Source of the DNA: an uncultured Pelagibacteraceae bacterium
GTDB taxonomy: Bacteria > Pseudomonadota > Alphaproteobacteria > Pelagibacterales > Pelagibacteraceae
DNA: 64,000 nucleotides
Reading direction: 5' to 3'
Assembly: GCA_902557215.1 (NCBI GenBank)
Contig: CACDZM010000006.1
Location: 1-64,000, forward strand
Part shown: positions 35,082-42,791 of the stretch, piece after piece
How the letters are laid out: every line of letters starts with the position of its first letter
Numbering within the stretch: the stretch's first letter is position 1
Program-made: the position numbers and the translations under genes
Notes under the pieces: generated by a model
What the model was told of the DNA's origin: nothing
The model's database searches: none
Seen by the model: the letters and a program-made list of their open reading frames with translations, nothing else

Positions 35082-36407
35082 ATGCAAAAATCCTCAATAT
35101 CTTACATTTTAAAATTATCTATTCCTATTTTCTTTGCTAATTTAGCAATTCCATTGGTCGCTATTATTGATACAGCTCTAATGGGAAATCTTGGAAATCT
35201 TTCTTATTTAACAGCAACATCGATTGCAGCAAATTTATTCTCTATGTTGTTTTGGAGTTTTGGATTTTTAAGAATGGGAACTGTGGGTATGGTTTCCCAA
35301 GCTTTTGGGCAAAACAGTTATCAAGAAATTTTAAATATAGTTTTAAGAAATTTATTCTTTGTATTGATAGTATCAGCCCTAATTTTTGTGTCTCAAACGT
35401 TTATTCTAAATTTAAGCTTAAAAATATTTAATTTATCTGAGTTAACAAAAGAATTTTACATTCAGTATTTTAACATAAGAATTTACTCAGCTCCTGGTGA
35501 GTTAACTTTGTATATTATTACAGGCTTATTTGTCGGTTTACAAAAAACTAAAATTTCTAGCTTAGTGGTAGGTTTTTTTTCTATTTTAAATATATTTTTA
35601 AGTGTTGTTTTAGTTACAAAATTTGATTTAAATATTAAAGGAGTTGCATATGGCACTTTGTTTTCTGCATTAATTACATCTCTAATATTTTTGATTTATA
35701 CTTTTAATTATCTAAATAAATTTACTATTATTAAAATCGATTTATTAAATTTATTTAATCTAAAAAAGATGAAAGATATTTTTAATATAAATTTTGATAT
35801 CTTTATTAGAACCATTTTATTAACATTTTCCTTTTTATGGTTTACTTATTTAGGAACTCAAATAGGAGAAGATTATGTTGCAGTTAATGCTATCTTAATA
35901 AATTTAGTTTTCTTATCAGCATTTATTTTAGATGCTTATGCGTTTTCTACTGAAGGAATGGTTGGATTCTCTCTTGGAAAAAAAGATTTAAAACTTTTTA
36001 AAACAATTATTAAAAATTCTTTTTTACTAAGTTCGTTAACAGGTCTGTTTATTTCAATTATTTATTTTTTTATTAATGAACATGTAATTAATTTAATGTC
36101 TAATATTGAAAATATCAGAAACTTAAGTTCATCTTATGTAATTTGGTTAATCTTATTACCTTTTATTGCATCGTTCTGTTATCAATTTGATGGTATTTTT
36201 ATTGGATCTTCTCAAACAAAAGAGTTGAGAAATGCGATGATTTTTTCAGTGTTTTGTTATTTATTAATCTCAATAACTTTAACTAAGTATTTATCCAATA
36301 CAGGAGTTTGGATTTCACTCTGTTTATTTATGATTTTAAGAGGATTATCATTATTTTATTATTTAGATAAAATTTATCAAAGATTTGACTCTAACTTTAG
36401 GATTTAA
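35082..36407 (+). CDS. MATE-family efflux transporter (DinF-like)
   Basis: A 441-residue membrane protein with about twelve helices. The first helix region KLSIPIFFANLAIPLVAIIDTALMGNLG and the SFGFLRMGTVGMVSQAFGQ stretch are MATE hallmarks of the DinF subgroup. It exchanges cations for organic substrates such as toxins or metabolites. Substrate unknown. It is followed by a methyltransferase gene after 6 bp and preceded by the DUF4396-like gene by 27 bp. Confidence 0.88.
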   Translation: MQKSSISYILKLSIPIFFANLAIPLVAIIDTALMGNLGNLSYLTATSIAANLFSMLFWSFGFLRMGTVGMVSQAFGQNSYQEILNIVLRNLFFVLIVSALIFVSQTFILNLSLKIFNLSELTKEFYIQYFNIRIYSAPGELTLYIITGLFVGLQKTKISSLVVGFFSILNIFLSVVLVTKFDLNIKGVAYGTLFSALITSLIFLIYTFNYLNKFTIIKIDLLNLFNLKKMKDIFNINFDIFIRTILLTFSFLWFTYLGTQIGEDYVAVNAILINLVFLSAFILDAYAFSTEGMVGFSLGKKDLKLFKTIIKNSFLLSSLTGLFISIIYFFINEHVINLMSNIENIRNLSSSYVIWLILLPFIASFCYQFDGIFIGSSQTKELRNAMIFSVFCYLLISITLTKYLSNTGVWISLCLFMILRGLSLFYYLDKIYQRFDSNFRI

Positions 36408-36413
36408 ATAACT

Positions 36414-37124
36414 ATGGTAAAAAAAAATGTTAGAAATTGGGATAATAAAACTTGGTTATCTTCACAAAAATATATTAATGCATTTAACAGTTTTTTATTA
36501 AAAAATTTTAATCTAAGCTCTAACTCAAAAATTTTAGATATCGGCTGTGGTCGGGGCAAAATTCTAGGTGCTTTAAACTCAAAGATTAAGTTTAAAATAA
36601 AACCGCTAGGTATTGATATTATTAATCATAAAGATAGAGATAAAAGAATAAATTTCAAAAAAATTAGTGCTTTAGATTATTCCTCAGTTAGTAATCAAAA
36701 ATTTGATTTGATTTTAATAAAACAAACAATTCATTTAATGAAATTCATAGAAATCAAAAAATTATTAAGATTTTTAAAAAAAAGATTAAATTTGAAAGGC
36801 AAAATTTTAATTTTTACTCTTGAAACAAATAAAAATGAAATTCCAACCTTTAAATTAATGAAACATAAACTAGAACAATCTCTTAAAAGAGATAAGGAAA
36901 TATTAAAGATTATTACAAAGTTATATCCCTATAGGACTAAAAAAAATTTTTTTTTTGATGTAAAAGTTCATAAGAAAGAATATCTAAAAATGATCAAAAA
37001 TAAATACATCTCTACCTTAGTAAATTTTTCGAGAGAACAAATTGATCTTGGAGTTCAAGAAATTGAGTTGAAATATAAAAATATTATAAGATTTAAAGAC
37101 AAATTAATCTGTATAATTTTATAA
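36414..37124 (+). CDS. Class I SAM-dependent methyltransferase
   Basis: A 236-residue protein with the SAM-binding motif ILDIGCGRGKILGAL near residue 42 and LIKQTIHLM at motif IV. The remainder is lysine- and phenylalanine-rich with no substrate signature I recognise. It follows the MATE gene closely and overlaps the end of the b561 gene by 6 bp. Substrate unknown. Confidence 0.75.
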   Translation: MVKKNVRNWDNKTWLSSQKYINAFNSFLLKNFNLSSNSKILDIGCGRGKILGALNSKIKFKIKPLGIDIINHKDRDKRINFKKISALDYSSVSNQKFDLILIKQTIHLMKFIEIKKLLRFLKKRLNLKGKILIFTLETNKNEIPTFKLMKHKLEQSLKRDKEILKIITKLYPYRTKKNFFFDVKVHKKEYLKMIKNKYISTLVNFSREQIDLGVQEIELKYKNIIRFKDKLICIIL

Positions 37125-37646
37125 AATTCTTTTTAGTAAATTTTCTTTAAATAAAATTTTATGAATTATAACTGCAAAAATATGTAATGATATAAGGGCT
37201 ATTAATGTATAATTTCCGATAATATGAATTTCATAAAAGATTTCTGCTAACTCAAAATTATCTTGAATTTCAAGATTAAAAAAAAACATATCAAGCTCTT
37301 CTCCATTAAATAGTTTTTTTAAAGCTCCAGAGATAGTAATTGTTAAAATTGAAAGGTATAAAAGAATATGATTAGATATTGCTATAAATTTTTGTCCAAT
37401 AAAAACACTATTTTGTAAAGGTGGGGTAGGGTTAAGTAATTTATAAATTAATCTAAATATGGTTAAGTACAATATACTTAAACCCATAATTACATGGATA
37501 TTTTCGACTGTTATTCTTTTTTCACTAAAATCCATATCAACTAAATAAAAACCTAAAGGTATTTGAACAAATAACACAGCTGCACTCAACCAATGAAATG
37601 ATTTTGAAATTAAACCATATTCTGTTGAGTTATTTTTTAATTTCAT
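37119..37646 (-). CDS. Cytochrome b561 family protein
   Basis: A 175-residue four-helix membrane protein. SFHWLSAAVLFVQIPLGFYLVD opens the family pattern; NIHVIMGLS, SNHILLYLSI and YEIHIIGNYTLIALISLHIFAVIIHK supply the histidines that ligate two b hemes. Bacterial b561 moves electrons across the inner membrane, usually from the quinol pool. It is divergent from a DUF411/cytochrome c' pair, suggesting a shared redox role. Confidence 0.85.
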   Translation of the reverse strand: MKLKNNSTEYGLISKSFHWLSAAVLFVQIPLGFYLVDMDFSEKRITVENIHVIMGLSILYLTIFRLIYKLLNPTPPLQNSVFIGQKFIAISNHILLYLSILTITISGALKKLFNGEELDMFFFNLEIQDNFELAEIFYEIHIIGNYTLIALISLHIFAVIIHKILFKENLLKRIL

Positions 37647-37768
37647 ACAATTTTAATTATAAAATAAATAAAATTTTATTATCATTTTGTGTCATAATTA
37701 GATTATTTAAAGTGTAACAATTTGACTACTTTAATATTCATTTTATCTTTATAAAATTAAAATATCAA

Positions 37769-38251
37769 ATGCTTCAAAAAAATAATTTGATCAAATTAAC
37801 TATTATAACAATATTAACATTACCTTTATTATATATTATTAATTTAGTCACAGAAAAAAAAGATGCTTCGGCTAATATTGATAACAAACAGATAGTTGAA
37901 GTTTTTAAAACTCCAACATGTGGATGTTGCAATGGTTATGTTTTGTTTTTAGAAAAAGAAAATTTTAAAGTAAAAAAAACAGATATGGGAAATCTTGATA
38001 CAATTAAAAAAAAATATACCATCCCATTAGAAATGCAATCTTGTCATACTACAATTATGGACAAATACTTTATCGAGGGTCATGTTCCTCTAGAAGCGAT
38101 AAATAAATTATTGAAAGAGCAACCTGATATTGATGGAATTGCACTGCCCGGTATGCCTATTGGTACACCAGGTATGCCAGGTGATAAAGATGAGCCTTAC
38201 GTTATTTATCAACTTGTCGATGGGAAATTTTCAGTATTTATGACAATATAA
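37769..38251 (+). CDS. DUF411 metal-binding-like protein
   Basis: A 160-residue protein with an N-terminal signal or anchor (ILTLPLLYIINLV). The mature part holds FKTPTCGCCNGYVLFLEKENF, the CxCC motif of DUF411, and then MQSCHTTIMDKYFIEGHVP and IDGIALPGMPIGTPGMPG, both diagnostic. DUF411 proteins are linked to copper handling, and the C/H/M-rich pattern agrees. The cytochrome c' gene follows after 5 bp, so they are co-transcribed. Confidence 0.9.
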   Translation: MLQKNNLIKLTIITILTLPLLYIINLVTEKKDASANIDNKQIVEVFKTPTCGCCNGYVLFLEKENFKVKKTDMGNLDTIKKKYTIPLEMQSCHTTIMDKYFIEGHVPLEAINKLLKEQPDIDGIALPGMPIGTPGMPGDKDEPYVIYQLVDGKFSVFMTI

Positions 38252-38256
38252 AGCTT

Positions 38257-38706
38257 ATGATAAAAATAATAAAAACAATTATAATTATTTTTTCCTTATG
38301 CTTTACTTTTTATGCTAACGCTGAAACTGTAGAAGAAATTATTAAAGGTAGAAAAGCTTTATTTAGTAAAAATTATAGTTCTGCAAAAAGAGTTCAAGCT
38401 CTGTCATCTAAAGGCGAGTTTGAGAAAGCAAAAAAATTAATGTTAAAAATGAGTGAGAATTACAAAACTTTAATTAATTATTTTCCAGATAATACCAAGG
38501 AAGGTTTTAAAACTGAGGCTCTACCAATCATTTGGGAAAATAAAGATGAATTTAACGCTTTAATGACTAAATCTTCAAATGACATGATTAAATTAACATC
38601 TATTATTGAAGATACTGAAAGTGTGGATGAAGTAAGGGCAGTTTTGACAAAAATGATGTGGGGTAATTGCAAAGCCTGTCATAGCAAGTTTAGAGCACCA
38701 CATTAA
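38257..38706 (+). CDS. Cytochrome c' (class II c-type cytochrome)
   Basis: A 149-residue protein with a signal peptide (IIIIFSLCFTFYANA). The heme motif CKACH lies near the C-terminus (Cys138, Cys141, His142), as in class II cytochromes where a four-helix bundle precedes it. The EEIIKGRKALFSKNYSS segment is typical of the first helix. Possible roles are NO or CO binding, electron carriage or copper-linked chemistry with the DUF411 protein. Periplasmic. A strong hairpin follows 10 bases downstream. Confidence 0.88.
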   Translation: MIKIIKTIIIIFSLCFTFYANAETVEEIIKGRKALFSKNYSSAKRVQALSSKGEFEKAKKLMLKMSENYKTLINYFPDNTKEGFKTEALPIIWENKDEFNALMTKSSNDMIKLTSIIEDTESVDEVRAVLTKMMWGNCKACHSKFRAPH

Positions 38707-38715
38707 ATCTTTTTT

Positions 38716-38794
38716 TAGAGGTTCGCTCTTTTAGCTCCTATACCAAAAGAGCTCCTCTATATCGCCTTTTTGGCTTTTAAATCCAAGTGGATTT
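38716..38794 (+). terminator. Two hairpins after the cytochrome c' gene
   Basis: The first hairpin pairs 38717-38721 with 38754-38758 and 38725-38732 with 38745-38752, separated by a small asymmetric bulge; its loop is 12 bases. A second, with a 6-bp stem and 4-base loop, is at 38779-38794 and is followed by TCTTCTTAT. Together they probably end the DUF411-cytochrome transcript. The tract after the first hairpin is interrupted by GC, so that one alone is not a classic terminator. Confidence 0.6.
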
Positions 38795-38895
38795 TCTTCT
38801 TATATTGTTTTTTTGATATGTAGCTACCCAGCTAAGTGTCAGGTGGCTTTTGATTCATTTGAATAACCTCCTTAGCAAAAAACTAAGTTTTAAGT

Positions 38896-38954
38896 AGGTT
38901 GTATTCAAGAATTATATTTAATTAAAATTAAAATAAAATGTTTGAATACAACCT
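38896..38954. repeat. Perfect 13-bp inverted repeat with A+T-rich centre
   Basis: AGGTTGTATTCAA at 38896-38908 pairs exactly with 38942-38954; one G-T pair extends it at each end. The 33-base centre contains only A and T apart from three G residues. It may be a hairpin of an RNA on either strand, or an operator with widely spaced half-sites upstream of the 59-residue protein gene. Confidence 0.75.
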
Positions 38955-39048
38955 GATATTTTTATAATATTCGCGCATCAAAAAAAACATCACTTATAAA
39001 TAGAAATTTTAAATTTGCTTTAGACAGAAATATAGATAATCTTTAAAC

Positions 39049-39228
39049 ATGAAATACGTAACTGGATTAATAAATTTAATTTTTAGCTTAGTAATTTCTA
39101 CAATAATTATTTACGCTATAAATATTGTTGCTGGTTTTGCTGGTGCAGATTATTCCTTCACAAACGGTGAAGTTTTTGTAATTTGGATTTTAATGGCAAT
39201 TTTAGTTAATAATTGTTTTAACAAATAA
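39049..39228 (+). CDS. Small membrane protein, 59 residues
   Basis: ATG 39049 opens a frame with two hydrophobic helices: one near residues 8-30 (ending AINIVAGFAG) and one near 42-55 (VFVIWILMAILV), joined by a short polar loop. No family recognised. It lies 10 bp before the 95-residue hypothetical gene on the same strand, so they probably form a unit. Length and the clear two-helix profile favour a true gene. Confidence 0.65.
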   Translation: MKYVTGLINLIFSLVISTIIIYAINIVAGFAGADYSFTNGEVFVIWILMAILVNNCFNK

Positions 39229-39238
39229 TATTTCTTAA

Positions 39239-39526
39239 ATGAAAAATCCTGTAAAAACTGATGAAGTTATCTTTAATTTTTTTAAACAGATCTGTGATGA
39301 AAAAGATGACAAAAAGTGTGTAGAGTTAGGGAATAATTGGATACAAGCCATGGAAACTAATTTGACAAAAATGGAGTCAAATTTAGATGAGCAAGATAAA
39401 ATCAAGCATAAAAATGATATAAAAAATAACCGAGATCACTTAGATAGCCTTAAAGGTAAAAGCTCAACAGAATGGAGGGAGTACGCAACTAAGTGTATGA
39501 TTGAAATAATGGATAACAAAGTATAA
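39239..39526 (+). CDS. Hypothetical protein, 95 residues
   Basis: A soluble, highly charged and predicted helical protein with three cysteines (near residues 19, 28 and 87). Its composition and the pattern VIFNFFKQICDEKDDKKCVELG resemble no family I know. It follows the 59-residue membrane protein by 10 bp and ends just before the TPP riboswitch. It probably belongs upstream of, not to, the riboswitch-controlled unit. Confidence 0.6.
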   Translation: MKNPVKTDEVIFNFFKQICDEKDDKKCVELGNNWIQAMETNLTKMESNLDEQDKIKHKNDIKNNRDHLDSLKGKSSTEWREYATKCMIEIMDNKV

Positions 39527-39533
39527 TAATAAT

Positions 39534-39600
39534 TTTAAGGGGTGTCTGAATAGACTGAGAATAAACCCTTTGAACCTGTCCGGTAATTCAGAAAGGGAGA
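39534..39600 (+). promoter_or_regulatory. TPP riboswitch (thi box)
   Basis: The thi-box consensus is clear: GGGGTG, a short P3 stem (GTC...GAC), CTGAGA, ACCC, TTTGAACCTG, GGTAAT, and a final AAGGGA. It binds thiamine diphosphate. The P4/P5 part is compact compared with enterobacterial examples. The purine-rich 3' end (39593-39600) is also the only Shine-Dalgarno-like sequence before the symporter ATG, so ligand binding should hide the ribosome site and shut off translation. Confidence 0.93.
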
Positions 39601-39603
39601 ATA

Positions 39604-41043
39604 ATGGAAAAAACATATCTTTTAACACAATCCACATCTTTAATAATAGTAATAACTATTAGTCTAATATTTGTAATTTTGGGTCTATATAATTCAAATA
39701 AATATCAAGGATTAAATAACTATCTTACAGCTAATAGAAATATAGGTGTTTTCTCATTAACTACTAGTTTAACTGCATCTGCTTTAGGAGCTTGGATTTT
39801 GTTTGGACCAGTTTCAGCAGCAACTTGGGGAGGTATAGGCGCCGTTATAGGATACTCTTTGGGAACCGCTTTTCCAATGTTTTTTTTAATATATCTTGGA
39901 AAAAAAATTAGAAAAGAACTTCCTCGAGGATCTTCATTAATAGAATTCATGAGAAAAAAGTTTGGAAAAAGTCTATTCAAACTTATTTTGTTATTAACAA
40001 TATTTTATATGTTTATTTTTTTATGCGCAGAGGTTACTGCGGTAGCAGTTTTGATTAATTATATTTCAGGAACAGAACTTTGGGTAACCGCATTGATTGT
40101 ATTGATATCTACACTTGTCTACACATTATATGGAGGGTTAAGAGCATCTATTTTCACAGACAATATTCAAATGATAGTTATTGGAATTTTATTATTGATC
40201 TCTTTAATATATATTAACATTTTCACAGGATCTGACTTTTCAATAGACTTTGTAAAAGAAAAAAATCCTCAGTTTTTAAGTTTGTCGTATGTGCCTAGTT
40301 ATACAGCAGGTTTGACTTTTTTTATTGCTGTTGCTGCAACAAATTTATTTCATCAAGGTAATTGGCAGAGAGTGTATGCAGCAAAAAATTCTGAAACTTT
40401 AAAAAAAAGTTTAATAATTTCGTTTTTTATTATCGTACCAGTAGTTTTTTTTATGGGTTTTACAGGAATGGTCGCTTTTTCTTTAGACCCAACTATTCGC
40501 CCTGATCTTGGATTTTTCACATTACTTTTAAAAGAACAGACAAAATTTCTATCTTTTTTTGTGATTGTACTAGGCTTAGCGCTGACTATTTCAACAGTTG
40601 ATACTTTAATTAATGCTATATCAAGTCTTATCGTAGTTGATGGAAATGCAACATTTAATTTAGATAAAAAGACAAGTCTAAATTTTTCAAAAAATATAAT
40701 ATTATTTTTATCTCTTATAACTTTTATTATTGCATCTAAAGGATTTGATATATTATACCTTTTTTTATTGGCTGACTTGCTTTGTTGTGCATTTGTCTTA
40801 ACTGTCTTTTATAGTTTTTATAATAAAGACATAAATGAAAAAACTGCTTATGTTTCAATTTTTGCTGGATTAATAGGGGGATTTTTAATGTTTCCAGCTC
40901 CTGATTTTTCAAAAAGTTTATTAGTTGGTGTTATGTTTTCTAAAGAATTATTTGCACCTATTGTGTCACAGTCTTTGTTATTTTTATCTTTTATAATTGC
41001 AACTTTTTTACCATTCTTAGTTCTTAAAGCTAAAAGGTTTTAA
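39604..41043 (+). CDS. thiV: Na+/solute symporter under TPP riboswitch control (ThiV, putative thiamine-precursor importer)
   Basis: A 479-residue sodium:solute symporter with about 13 helices. Segments include ANRNIGVFSLTTSLTASALGAWILFGP and VAATNLFHQGNWQRVYAAKN, typical of the SSS family. The gene follows a TPP riboswitch directly. SAR11 is known to need an exogenous thiamine pyrimidine precursor (HMP), and a riboswitch-linked SSS gene named thiV has been proposed as the HMP importer. I assign it on family plus riboswitch; the transported compound is inference. Confidence 0.85.
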   Translation: MEKTYLLTQSTSLIIVITISLIFVILGLYNSNKYQGLNNYLTANRNIGVFSLTTSLTASALGAWILFGPVSAATWGGIGAVIGYSLGTAFPMFFLIYLGKKIRKELPRGSSLIEFMRKKFGKSLFKLILLLTIFYMFIFLCAEVTAVAVLINYISGTELWVTALIVLISTLVYTLYGGLRASIFTDNIQMIVIGILLLISLIYINIFTGSDFSIDFVKEKNPQFLSLSYVPSYTAGLTFFIAVAATNLFHQGNWQRVYAAKNSETLKKSLIISFFIIVPVVFFMGFTGMVAFSLDPTIRPDLGFFTLLLKEQTKFLSFFVIVLGLALTISTVDTLINAISSLIVVDGNATFNLDKKTSLNFSKNIILFLSLITFIIASKGFDILYLFLLADLLCCAFVLTVFYSFYNKDINEKTAYVSIFAGLIGGFLMFPAPDFSKSLLVGVMFSKELFAPIVSQSLLFLSFIIATFLPFLVLKAKRF

Positions 41044-41089
41044 TATACAAGATTGTATTAAGTGAATTAATAGTTATAAATCTGGCTTA

Positions 41090-42025
41090 ATGCTAGACAA
41101 TCAAATTGCGATTAATAATCTCTCAAAAGTTTATAAAAATGGTTTAACAGCCCTTAAAAATATTAATCTCAATATTAAAAAAGGTGAAATTTTTGCAATG
41201 CTAGGTCCAAATGGAGCTGGCAAAACGACTTTGATTAATATTATTTGCGGCATTGTAAAACCTACCAGTGGTGAAATCGCTGTAGAAGGTTTCGATATTA
41301 TTGATGATTATAGAGAAACAAGATCTAGAATTGGTTTAGTTCCTCAAGAATTAACTTTAGAGCAATTTGAAACAGTTTTTAACAATGTATCTTATTCAAG
41401 AGGTTTGTATGGAAAAAAACCAGATCCTGTCCATATTGAAAAAGTTTTAAAACAGTTAAGTTTATGGGATAAAAAAGATCGAATACTCCGTCAGTTATCA
41501 GGTGGAATGAAAAGGAGAGTTTTGATTGCTAAAGCCTTGTCTCATGAACCTCAAATATTATTTTTAGATGAACCGACAGCAGGTGTAGATGTGGAATTAA
41601 GACAGGAAATGTGGAAGGTCGTTGAATCTTTACGAGAGACAGGAGTGACAATTATTTTAACTACACATTATATTGAGGAAGCAGAAGCTATAGCTGATAG
41701 AGTTGGTGTTATAAATCAAGGTGAAATCATCGTCGTTGAAGAAAAAAAAGAATTGTTAAAAAAGATGGGGCAAAAAACTTTAACTATTGAATTACAAGAT
41801 GAGATTATAAAAATACCTGATACTCTAAGTAAATATAGTCTAAATTTTGGTGTTAACAAAATGTCGTTAATTTACACTTATAATCTTCACGAAAAGCAAA
41901 CTGGTATAACAAATTTATTACAAGATATTAAAGATGCTGGCTTGAAACTCAGAGACCTTAAAACTGAACAAAGTAATCTTGAAAAAATATTCGTATCATT
42001 AGTTAGGGAGAACAATGAAATTTAA
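41090..42025 (+). CDS. ABC exporter ATP-binding protein (YadG-like)
   Basis: A 311-residue ATPase. Walker A GPNGAGKTT is at about residues 39-47, signature LSGGMKRRVLIAKAL, Walker B ILFLDEPTAGVDVELR, and the H-loop TTHYIEEAEAIADRVG. Length and motifs match E. coli YadG. A C-terminal extension of about 80 residues follows the ATPase core. Its gene overlaps the permease gene by 11 bp. Substrate unknown; such pairs export lipids, polysaccharides or drugs. Confidence 0.9.
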   Translation: MLDNQIAINNLSKVYKNGLTALKNINLNIKKGEIFAMLGPNGAGKTTLINIICGIVKPTSGEIAVEGFDIIDDYRETRSRIGLVPQELTLEQFETVFNNVSYSRGLYGKKPDPVHIEKVLKQLSLWDKKDRILRQLSGGMKRRVLIAKALSHEPQILFLDEPTAGVDVELRQEMWKVVESLRETGVTIILTTHYIEEAEAIADRVGVINQGEIIVVEEKKELLKKMGQKTLTIELQDEIIKIPDTLSKYSLNFGVNKMSLIYTYNLHEKQTGITNLLQDIKDAGLKLRDLKTEQSNLEKIFVSLVRENNEI

Positions 42026-42782
42026 TTCTCAAGCGTTGAAAGCTATTTATTTACATGAAATGGATCGGTTTAGAAGAACCTTAACTCAATCACTATTATC
42101 ACCTGTTTTATCTACATCATTATATTTTATTGTTTTTGGTTCAGTAATTGGAGGATATGTTCAAAAAATTGATGGTATAAGTTATGGATCATATATTGTT
42201 CCTGGTTTATTAATGTTAACTTTACTAACACAATCAATCAGTAATACATCTTTTGGAATTTTTTTTCCTAAATTTAATGGAACAATTTATGAAATTTTAG
42301 CTGCACCTATCTCTACCTTTGAAGTAGTTTTGGCTTTCGTGGGAGCTGGAGCAACTAAAACATTAATTGTAGGTGTAATGATATTTATAACATCGATGTT
42401 TTTTGTTGATGTTGAAGTTAAGCATCCATTATTAATGATTTTTTTGTTAGTTCTAGTTTCATTTACTTTTGCATTATTTGGATTTTTAATTGGTTTGATG
42501 AGCACAAATTTTGAACAAATGTCTATCATACCCTCTTTGGTAATAACACCGATGGTTTTCTTAGGTGGAAGTTTATATTCGTTAGATATGTTGCCAGAAT
42601 TCTGGCAAATGGTTACATACTTTAATCCTGTAGTTTATTTGATTAATGGATTGAGATTTTCATTTTATGGAGTATCAGACTTTAATATTTGGATTAGTAT
42701 TGGGACAATGATTTCGTTTTTGGTGATTTGTGTGATGGTCGTAACAATACTTTTGAAAAAAGGTTACAACATTAAATCATAA
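42015..42782 (+). CDS. ABC-2 type exporter permease (YadH-like)
   Basis: A 255-residue protein with six helices. The N-terminal LHEMDRFRRTLTQSLLSPVLSTSLYFIVFG and the later ITPMVFLGGSLYSLDMLPEFWQ are hallmarks of ABC-2 permeases of the YadH group. It works with the ATPase encoded immediately upstream. It converges on prpC with a 9-bp gap. Confidence 0.9.
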   Translation: MKFNSQALKAIYLHEMDRFRRTLTQSLLSPVLSTSLYFIVFGSVIGGYVQKIDGISYGSYIVPGLLMLTLLTQSISNTSFGIFFPKFNGTIYEILAAPISTFEVVLAFVGAGATKTLIVGVMIFITSMFFVDVEVKHPLLMIFLLVLVSFTFALFGFLIGLMSTNFEQMSIIPSLVITPMVFLGGSLYSLDMLPEFWQMVTYFNPVVYLINGLRFSFYGVSDFNIWISIGTMISFLVICVMVVTILLKKGYNIKS

Positions 42783-42791
42783 ATAATTACT

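Larger units (their letters stand above)
38707..39048. other. 342-bp gene-free region with dense secondary structure (candidate ncRNA)
   Basis: Largest gap in the window. Beyond the two terminator hairpins it holds TAGCT/AGCTA with a 4-base loop at 38821-38834, CTTAG/CTAAG with a 7-base loop at 38871-38887, and a 13-bp inverted repeat at 38896-38954. On the minus strand an ideal Shine-Dalgarno (AAGGAGG, 38867-38873) lies 8 bases before ATG 38858. It opens an 8-codon ORF; the same frame continues past two TAG codons for nearly 50 codons. Nothing matches a known RNA family that I recognise. Confidence 0.5.

Noticed and set aside
38710-38858. TAG read as an amino acid (pyrrolysine-type recoding) in the minus-strand frame
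   Set aside because: No pyl genes are visible, SAR11 is not known to use pyrrolysine, and the protein shows no methylamine-methyltransferase features. Decay or chance is simpler.
41044-41060. TACAA/TTGTA palindrome before the YadG-like gene
   Set aside because: It is short, very A+T-rich and has only a 2-base spacer; it is not distinguishable from chance.
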